The translations under genes were made by a program, and so were the position numbers. Source: Litorilinea aerophila (GTDB lineage: Bacteria; Chloroflexota; Anaerolineae; Caldilineales; Caldilineaceae). Taken from it: a DNA stretch of 40,520 nt. This document shows positions 25,101 through 34,100 of this stretch, piece after piece (the first letter of the stretch is position 1; each line of letters starts with the position of its first letter). The stretch lies in contig CAMDQF010000013.1 of NCBI GenBank assembly GCA_945905745.1, forward strand, positions 1 through 40,520. Reading direction: 5' to 3'. Below the pieces are notes generated by a model that was not told where the DNA came from, searched no databases, and saw only the letters and a list, made by a program, of their open reading frames with translations.

Positions 25101-28100
25101 CCTCATCCAGGCCGCCGACGGTCAGATTGAGGGTGACGCCCTGCACCACCCGGTTGTCGGGCGGGTTGACGGTCAGCGTCGCGGTTGGGCTGAAAACATC
25201 GCGCACGGGCAATGTAACCGAAGCTACCGGCGAAGTCTGGCCCGCAATGTCTACCGACCGAACCAGGAGCGTCAGCGACTGGTTGCCCGTGGCGTTGACC
25301 GGAATAGTGACGGTGAAAGTCGTCTGGGTGCTGGTCGTCGCCGGACTGACGCCGGTTGAGCCTGTCGAAACCACAACGCCGGAAGTAGTGAGCAGCAGCG
25401 CCGTCACCCCTTCGTTGTCGCTGCCGTCCACGACAATCGCCACCTCTGCGCCGGGATCGACGAGCGTACCATTGGCCGGGCTGGCGATGCTCACCGCCGG
25501 GGCCACCACATCACTGATCAGCAGCGTGCGGGTGATCTGCCCGCTGCTCTGCCCCCGGCTGTCCAAGACCGTCGCGGTCAGGTGCAGCGTACTGTTCAGT
25601 GGCGCGCTGTCGGGCACGCTGACAGTAAAGAGTGGGCTGGTCGTGCGCCCGCCGACGGCAACGCTCTGGCTGGGCGTCACAGCGGGCGAAGCCTCCAACG
25701 TCACACTGGAAAGGCTCAGATCGTCGGTGATGGCGAGGCGCACCTGCACGTCCGCACCCCGACCCACCCGACTGCCGGCGGCGGGGCTGGTGAAGTTGCC
25801 TGTGGGCGGGTTGTCGCTGATGACAGTGAATGTCACCGACGCAGAAGTGCCCAGATTGCCGCTGGTGTCCGTGGCCGTCCCGGTGACAGTGACGATTGTC
25901 CCTGCGTCCACGCTGGCCGGGACGGTAAAGGTGAAGTTGCGGCTGGCGGTCGTAGCCGTCGGACTGATGACTCGGTTGCCATTCGTTTCCACACCTGTGG
26001 ATGCGTAGCCAACCGACGCGATGCCCACTTCGTCAGTGACAGTCAGTGTAACGCTAATGGCGTCGCCCTGCACCACCCGTGTCAGGGGCAGGTTGACCGT
26101 TACTGTCGGGCCAAGAATGTCGCGCACGCGCAGGGTCAGGCTGGCAGACGCGCTGCTGTTGCCTTCCCGGTCTACGGCCACAGATTGGACAGTAATGCTC
26201 TGGTTGCCCGTTGCTGTGACGGGAATCGTCAGGCTGAGCGTCACCGGCGCGCTGGCGTTGGCCGGATCAACCGCATAACTGGTCACACCCGAAATTACAC
26301 CGGTGGCGGTGAAGGTGACTCTCGCCACCGCGTCATTATCCGTCGCCAGAACACTCACATCCAGCGCCGCGCCGGGGTCGTGCAGGCTGTTGTTGGCCGG
26401 ATCGGTGAAGCTGAGGGTCGGCGCGGTCACGTCGCCCACCAGCAAAACGCGCACGGCGCTGGACGCGTAGCCCCGGCTGTCGGTGACTGTTGCCGTCATC
26501 GGCACGCTGCCAAGCAAATCTTCTGGAATATCGAAGACAAAATTGTGGATGGCGCTGGTGCCGGTGAGAACCACGGCGGGCGGATTGCCAATCCGCCCTA
26601 CGTCAAAGGAGACGGCGCTCAGGCTCAAATCGTCAGTCAAGGCAACAGTTACCGTCACCCGCTGGCCGGGGCCGAACTTTGCCCCCTCAGCCGGGCTGGT
26701 GAAGACGACACCCGGCGGCATATCGGCCAGAACCGCGAGCGTCAGCGAGCTGCTATTCCCCACATTGCCGCTGGTATCCGTGGCGACGCCGGTCACAAGC
26801 AGTTGACCCGGTGTGGCGTCCAGCGCCGCGCTGATCGTAAAGGTGCGGCTGGCGCTGGCGGATACCGGTGTGACGCCGGTCACTGCACCCTCCCCAAAGA
26901 CGCCGCTAACGCCGAAGCCGATGTGGGCCAAGCCGATGTCGTCGGTTGCCACGACAGTCACGGTCAGACTGGTGCCCTGAATAATGGACGGACTGACAGT
27001 CCGTCCTACAACGCTGACGGCGGGCGGTACCACATCCCGCACCCGCAGCGTGCGGGTGACGGGGATGGAGAGGTTGCCTCTTGTGTCCTGGCCGCGCAGG
27101 GAAAGGGTGACAATCCCGTTGGACGGCGCGTTGGCAGGAATCGGCACAGCAAAACTTGCCGCTGCGTTTGTCTGGGCAGGGGAGACCGTCCGCTGGTCAG
27201 CGAAGGTAGCCGCGCCGGAGGCAGAGAGGGTAATGAGGGAAAGACCGTCCACATCCACCGCCTGCACTGGGACGTTCACCGTCTCGCCCGGCGTGACAAG
27301 CGTATCCTGCGCCGGGCTGACGAAGAGCAGTTGCGTGCCGGTGACGACTACCGTCCATTGGGCGAAGTTGCTCACCTGATTTTTGCTGTCGGCGGCGCTG
27401 GCCTGGAGTGCGATGAGGCTGCCCAACGACGCGTTGGCGGGCACAACGACGACAAATGTGCGGGAGACGGTCTGGCTGGATGGGTCAATTGTGGCGGCAA
27501 AGGTTGTGTTGACACCACCCGTACTCTGGGCAAAGAGACGGCTGACCGCCAAATCGTCGGTGGCCTGCACGGTGACACTGAAGGGGTAGCCAACTTCGAC
27601 GGTCGTTGTCAAGGGCGAAAGGAGCGTAGCCACTGGCGGCGTGTCGTCCAGAACAGAGAGCGCCAGCCCCGTGTCCGGGCTGACGTTGCCGGCGTTGTCG
27701 GTAGCCCGCGCCGCAATCGTCAGCCCCGGCCCCATCCCCGCCTCCACCTGCAAGAGCAGTTCGTAGGGGGATTGGGTGTCGCTGCGCCGCAACGCGCCGT
27801 TGACGTAGAAATCCACCTGGCGGATGTCGTCGTGGCCGACCGCAATCTGGGCCGTAGCGATGAGACTCTCGCCCACAATCACCGATGGGCTGCGGCTGCT
27901 GCTCAGGCTGGCGATGGCGGGCGGGATGATGTCCAGGCTGGTGAAACTGAGATTCTGTCCGGCAGGCTGGGTATTCCCGGCCCGATCCGTGGCGGGTAAA
28001 ATCGTGGCGCTGTAGACGGCGTTGGGGGTCAGGGGCGCGTTGGGCGTAAAGACGATCACGCCGTTGTTCTGGATAAAGTCCAGGCGACCAGCGACCGGCG

Positions 28101-31100
28101 ACCCATTTCGGAAAAGTTGGATGGCGGACGCGGGGAAGGCAGCCGGGTTGAGTGCCTCCGAGTATTGCGCCCGGATCACCGACTCCAGCGCCACATTCAG
28201 CGCGTTGTGCGCCGGGCTGAGGCTGGTGAGGCTGGGCGGCGTTGTGTCCTGGGTGGTGAAGCTGCTCACAAATTCGGCGATCAGCGCCTTACCGGAAAGG
28301 TCTTTCACACCGGTCTTGACTTTGACGTTCACCGTCGCAAAATCGGGATAGACAGTGGAAGGTGTAAATGTAAGCTGGCTGCCTGTCCCATTCAACACCC
28401 GATTTCCAGAGAGGAGTGCGCCACCCGCACTGACTTCAACAGTGGAAGCGCTGATTGTCGCCGGGTTGACCGCCTCGGAGAAGACAATCGCAATCGTGCG
28501 GGTGACAGGCTCGCCGCTGCTCCCGTTGGCCGGTGTCACACTGACAACCGTTGGGAAGCTCTCGTCCAACACCAGATCGCCCACATCCACAATTTGACCC
28601 TGGCTGGCGACGGTTGCGCTGCCGCTGGCTGTGCCGCTGCCCAGCGGGTCTTCCACGCCAATCGCGTATATGCCCAGCGGCAGATCGGCGAAGCTGAACA
28701 GACCGTCGCTGTCGCTGACGCCGTAACGTTTGACGCTGCCTTTGCTCAGTGTAATCGTCACGTCCGGCGCAGGGGTCGTGCCATCCTCGCGCAGAACGCG
28801 ACCCTTGATCGAACCGGCGGCTTGCAGCGTGATAGTTACTTGTGACGTACTTCCAGCGGCAAGCAGACTTCCATAAGCCGAACCGCCCAGCCCGCTGGTC
28901 TGGTTGCGCGCGCTGACGCTAAAATCGCCGATGAGTAGATTGTCAAACCGGAATGTGCCATTGGGCGCAGCCAGAATTTCGTCGTTGTAGCCTACGGGCA
29001 GATTGCTCTTGCGCTGTAGCTTCACCTGTGCGGAGCTGACGGGGTTGCCGCCGCCGTCCAAGACGAGACCGGTCACGCTCCCCGTACCCAACATCTGCAC
29101 GGGCACAGTCACGACTTCCGTGTGGAAGGTGACCGTGCCCGTGCTGCGCCCGGCGTCGCCGCCCACCTGGGCCAGGGCGGTCACAGCGAAGCCGCCCAGA
29201 GGCACATTCTGCACCTGATAGAAACCGCTGGCGTCCACTGTCGTGGAGCGGGTGGTGCGGGCGTAGTGTACCTCCACCTGTGCGCTGGTGGAGAGGCTGC
29301 CGTCGGCCAGTGTCACAAAACCCTCGACTGTCCCTCGCTCAGGCACGGCCAGCGTCACAGTTTTGGTGACGATCTGTCCTTCGCTGGCAAGAGTACCGTT
29401 GACGCTGCCGCTCCAGCCGGTGGGCCTGTGCGAGGCGGAGAGGTTGAAATTGCCGGCATTGACGCCGGGGAAGGCAAAGCTGCCGTCCAGACCGCTGGAT
29501 GTGTAGAGATCGTCACTGTCGTTGGAATGCAGACGCACAGTCGCTCCCGCCATCGCCGCCCCGGTCAGACTCTCGACGACGTAGCCGCGCACTTCGCCCT
29601 GCGGTCGCTCGCGGATGTCAACGGTGACGGTCTGCCCATTGACAGTAATCGCGCCGCTGGCGTATCCCTCGCGCCCGCTGATAAAGTCGAAGGCGTCCAG
29701 CGTAAAGCCAGCTTTGGGCACACCGGTAAAGCTGTAGACACCGCTGGCGTCCGTCGCGCCGTAGACATCCCGCCCGTCAAAACTGCTGGTCAGATGAATC
29801 TGGGCGTCGGCGATGGGGGTCGTGCCGTCGGCGCGCAGGAAGCGCCCCTGGACTGTGCCGAATTCGTCAGGCACGGTAATCGTGACTGTGACTGTTTCGC
29901 CCGGCGCGGGGAGCGTGCCGCCGCGGAAGCCTTTACCGCCGTTGGCCGGGTTGGTGGCGTGGACGCTAAAACCGCCTTCCCGCACCACCGGGAAAGTGAA
30001 ATTGCCGAGAGCGTCGGTCTGGCCCGTGCGGCTCTCTTTTGTAAAGTTGCCCTCGCGCAGAAGCAACGGCGCATTGGCGATAGCCGCGCCTGTCGTGCCC
30101 ACAACTCTGACAGCCACACTGCCCGTGCCCAGCAGTCGAATGTCCACCACCGCGTGGCTGCCCGCTTTGACGCCACCATCGCTGCGCCCGGTCAGCCCGC
30201 TCGCATCCAGGGCGGTGACATTAAAATTGCCTGCGCTGATGAGGGTGACGGCATAAACACCGTTGGCATCGGTCGTCACGGCCACATCGTGCATTGTGCC
30301 GGAATTGAAACGCACGACGACACCCTCGCCCACGGGCGTCACCCCATCGGGCAGATAGACGCTGCCACTGAGCGAGCTAGTGGCCTTGAGGGAGAGGGTA
30401 ATGTATGTGGTGTCGCCCAGACGAACTTCGGTGCTGCCAGCCACGTGGCCGTTGAAGGCGTTGGCCGCTTCCACCGCCACCGGCCCCACAAAGATATTCT
30501 CGAAGAGATAAGAGCCGCTGGCGGGGTCGTTGTCCACAATGCGGCTGAGCTGTTTGGTCATAAAGCCGACGCCAATCGTCTTGCAGGGAGTGAAGTGGAC
30601 CACATAATCACCGATCTTCACGTCCTGGTAGCACTGGGGGTTGCCGTCGTCTAGAATCTTGTTTTTGAGTACGACCAATTCGCTCAGACCCACTTGCGCG
30701 GCCAGCGGGGTGATGCCGTCGTCGTCCAAAATTGTCACACGCAGGCTGCCCACGCCCTGCCAGCGAATGTCGCCGTTGACCGTCTGGTTGTGGGCCGAGA
30801 CGCGCACGGAGCGGGCGTTGCCATCTTTGAAATCGGGCTTGAAGGCGCTGAGCAGATACTCCCCCTCCACCGCATAGGGGATCAGGTAGCGACCGTTGGC
30901 GTCGGTGCGGCTGCCCAGCAGCTTCGGGCCGACGGCGATGATCTCCAGATTGGGCACCGGCGTCACGCCGTCGGCTTGGGTGACGCGGCCGGCGATGCGC
31001 CCGACCGCGGGCAGACGCAGGGTGACAAAGACTGTCTCACCCGCCCGTACCAGATTGACGAGTGTCTGAACGAGCAGTTCGCCTTCGCTCACAAACGCCT

Positions 31101-34100
31101 GGATGCGCCGCTGGCCCAAAGGCATATCGGAAATGACAAAGCGGCCATCGGCGTCACTGTTCGTCAATTGCAGACCGCCGGCAATCGTCGCCCCTTCCAC
31201 CGACTGGCCTGCGCCGTCCAACACCTGCCCCTCAATCGTGCCCGTGCCGCCGAAGAGAATGAGATTGGCGGTCACGTCTTGCCCTGCCAAAATCGTCGTG
31301 GCCACGACGGCCGTCTCGAATTGGCTCTGATCGAAGGAATTGACCTCCACTGGGCCGGGGGGCAGAGCGGTGAGCTGGTAGTAACCGCTGCTGTCGGTGA
31401 GGGTGTAGCCGCCTTTGTTGGCATAGACAGCTACGCCCTCAGCGGGGGTCACGCCGTCAGCGCGGTAGACCCGCCCGCTGACGCTGCCCATCTCGCGCTG
31501 CACCCGATCCCTATTGATGAGGATCAGATCGATCAGCGTCGTCCCGCCGTCCGCGGCCACATTGGCCACGGCCTGGGCCTGGGAGCGGGTGGGCAGGTGG
31601 ATGGCTTCCAGATTGGCGTTGCCCACGGGCACACTGCCAAAGACAAAGCCGCCGCTGGCGTCGCTGGTGGTGATCTGGGCCACGCCGCTGGACAGACTGG
31701 TGAGGCCCACATCCGCGCCGGGCAGGGGCGTCACCCCGTCGGCGGCGAAGACGTGGCCGGCAACGGTTCCCTTGCCCTGAAAAATGAGCTTCAGGTCCAG
31801 GCGCTGGCCGTTGTAGCGAATTTGGGTTGAAAGTTCGGCCCGCGCGCTGCTCTCCGGATCGCTGGATTTGAAGATCGTCGGGTAGCTTGCCACGTAGTCG
31901 AAATGAAAATAGCCTTCGGCATCGGCGGATTTTGACGTAATTATCACCCATTGGATTTTGTCGCCGGCCAATATTTTCTGGACCAGTTGGATGGGTGCAT
32001 TGGGCACGGCTTCCCCGTCGGCCTGGACAACCTGCCCGTCCACCACACCGCCCATACCGGTGACGGTGATGGTGATGGGCAGGGTGACGGTGACGGGCGT
32101 CATCGGGTTGGCGTGGCGGTCATCGATATTGGCAACGGTCAACGTGCGGGGAATGAAGGGGCCGATGCCGTCGCGCAGACGGATGAAGGCCACCCGATTG
32201 CTGGGCTGAAGGACAGTCCCCAGCACCTGATTCTCGTCCACGCCGAAATTGACGATCTCTTCCGGCGTCTTGCCCTGCTGGGAGGCAGCGGCGCTGATCT
32301 CCTCGTCGAAAAGGACAGCGAGCAAGCGGCCAAAGCCATCCCGATTCGCGACTTGCACGGCACTGATCACATCCGGGCCGCTTTCGGGCAGGAGCGCGTC
32401 GCTGCTGGGCGCAATCTGCCCCTCGAAGAAGCCGTCGCCGTTGGCGTCCACATTCAGCACAATTTCGTGGGAGGAGCGGTTGCGCCCCGTATCGTAGACG
32501 GGCGCGGACAATTGGGCGCGCCCGCCGTTCTGGATGGCGACATCCGCAAAAGTGACCAGCCGCTGGCTGCCGGTGATGGGCATCAACACGCCCAAATCAA
32601 AGCTGCCATCGGCCACGCCAGTCAGGTCTACTGTGTGGCGGCCCGGCTGGGGCGCGGCGATGAGTGCGAAGTGGCTATAATTGCCCACTTCACCGCCCAA
32701 ATCAAAGAACTGGCCGTAGGGGATGGAACGCTGGATGGGCGCGCTGGCGCTGGCAATGCCCATCTGCTTGCCTGCCGGGTCTGTTACCTGCAGGACGACC
32801 GGCCCGCCGCCCGCGTCCTGCCCCACAATCACCGAAAAATGGGGCGGGCGAGAGACAGTGGCCGCCGCCATACGCTCTTGAAAATTCAGCACGCTGCTGC
32901 CCGCCACTGCCTGCCCAAAGACCGCGGCGAACTCCCGCGCCAACGCCTCGCCCCGGCGGGACTTGCGCATCAGTTGGTCAAAGGCGGCGAAATCGTCGGC
33001 GCTGACGCCACTCGCAGGCGTCAAGCGCGAAAGATTGTTGCTGGAAAAATCCAGGGCCAAATCCCAGGCAGCCGAGAGTTCCGGCTCGAAGAGGCTGATG
33101 CGCTGGCCCACCGCGGCCAGATCAAAGGCCCGTTCGTAGATCATCGCCTGCTTCACAGGCAGCAGGCCGATGGGGACAATCGGCGAAGTGGCCAGGGCGA
33201 AAGCCTGACTGAGCAGGCTGATAGCCTCGGCACGGATGCCCGCCGGCACGAAGTTGACCTCGCCAGGCATTTGCAGCACATTCGGGGAAAGGGGGATGCC
33301 CAACTCGCCCACGTCCATACGGAACTCGAATTTGCCCGGCGTATTTTCCGAAGCTAGGCTGCTGGCGACGACAGAGCCGGTCAGCAGCGCGCGCAGACGG
33401 AAGGTGGCTGTGGCCGAGTCGCCGGGGAGAATCGTATCGATCTGCACCCTTTCGTCGGAGAGCAGTTGCGCACCGGTCAGGCTGCGCGGCAGCAGGGAGA
33501 GGGTGGCGAAGTTGGCGGGCACATCCGAGATGTTCGTCACAGTGACGTGGAAATCGTAGTCTTCGCCCTGGTTGATCGTCAGCGGGTGGTTGAAGGTGAG
33601 GGTGAACTGGGGATCGCGCACTTCCAGCGTACCGACAGCCTTGCCTACGATGGCGACGGGGCCGGTGGGCAGGCCGTACAACTGGCCACTGATCTCAATC
33701 TCGACGGTGTGGATGCCTTCACGCAACCCTTCCACCAGAAATTCTGCGTTGCCGTCGTTGCCGGGGGCCAGGAAGGGGATGTCGTCGGCTGTGCCCAGCT
33801 CGCCGTCCGGGCCCGGCTGGACGACAGACAAGATTTTGGGCTGGAAGGCGGGCGGGTTGCCCAGGCGGGCCATACGCAGGGGATCGTCCTGTGAGCCGAC
33901 GACGCCATCTTTGCCGCCGGGCAGGAGAATCTCGCCCTGAATGTCGCGCACCACCAGATTCGATGTGCCGGGCGCGATATTGGAAACGAGCAGCAGCGCG
34001 CTGAAATACTGGTTGAGATAGGCGATGCGGCCAGGGAAAAGGATGACACCGGGCACCTTCGCCACCAGTTTACGCGTTTCGGGGTCGCACTCGCTGGCGC

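Noticed and set aside
25582-27999. 805-aa plus-strand ORF opposite the Ig-like domains
   Set aside because: Shadow ORF produced by the codon bias and repeats of the 4219-aa gene; no domain and no plausible start context.
29122-32000. Several 370-510-aa plus-strand ORFs opposite the carboxypeptidase-regulatory-like region
   Set aside because: Same explanation: antisense frames over a strongly supported giant CDS.
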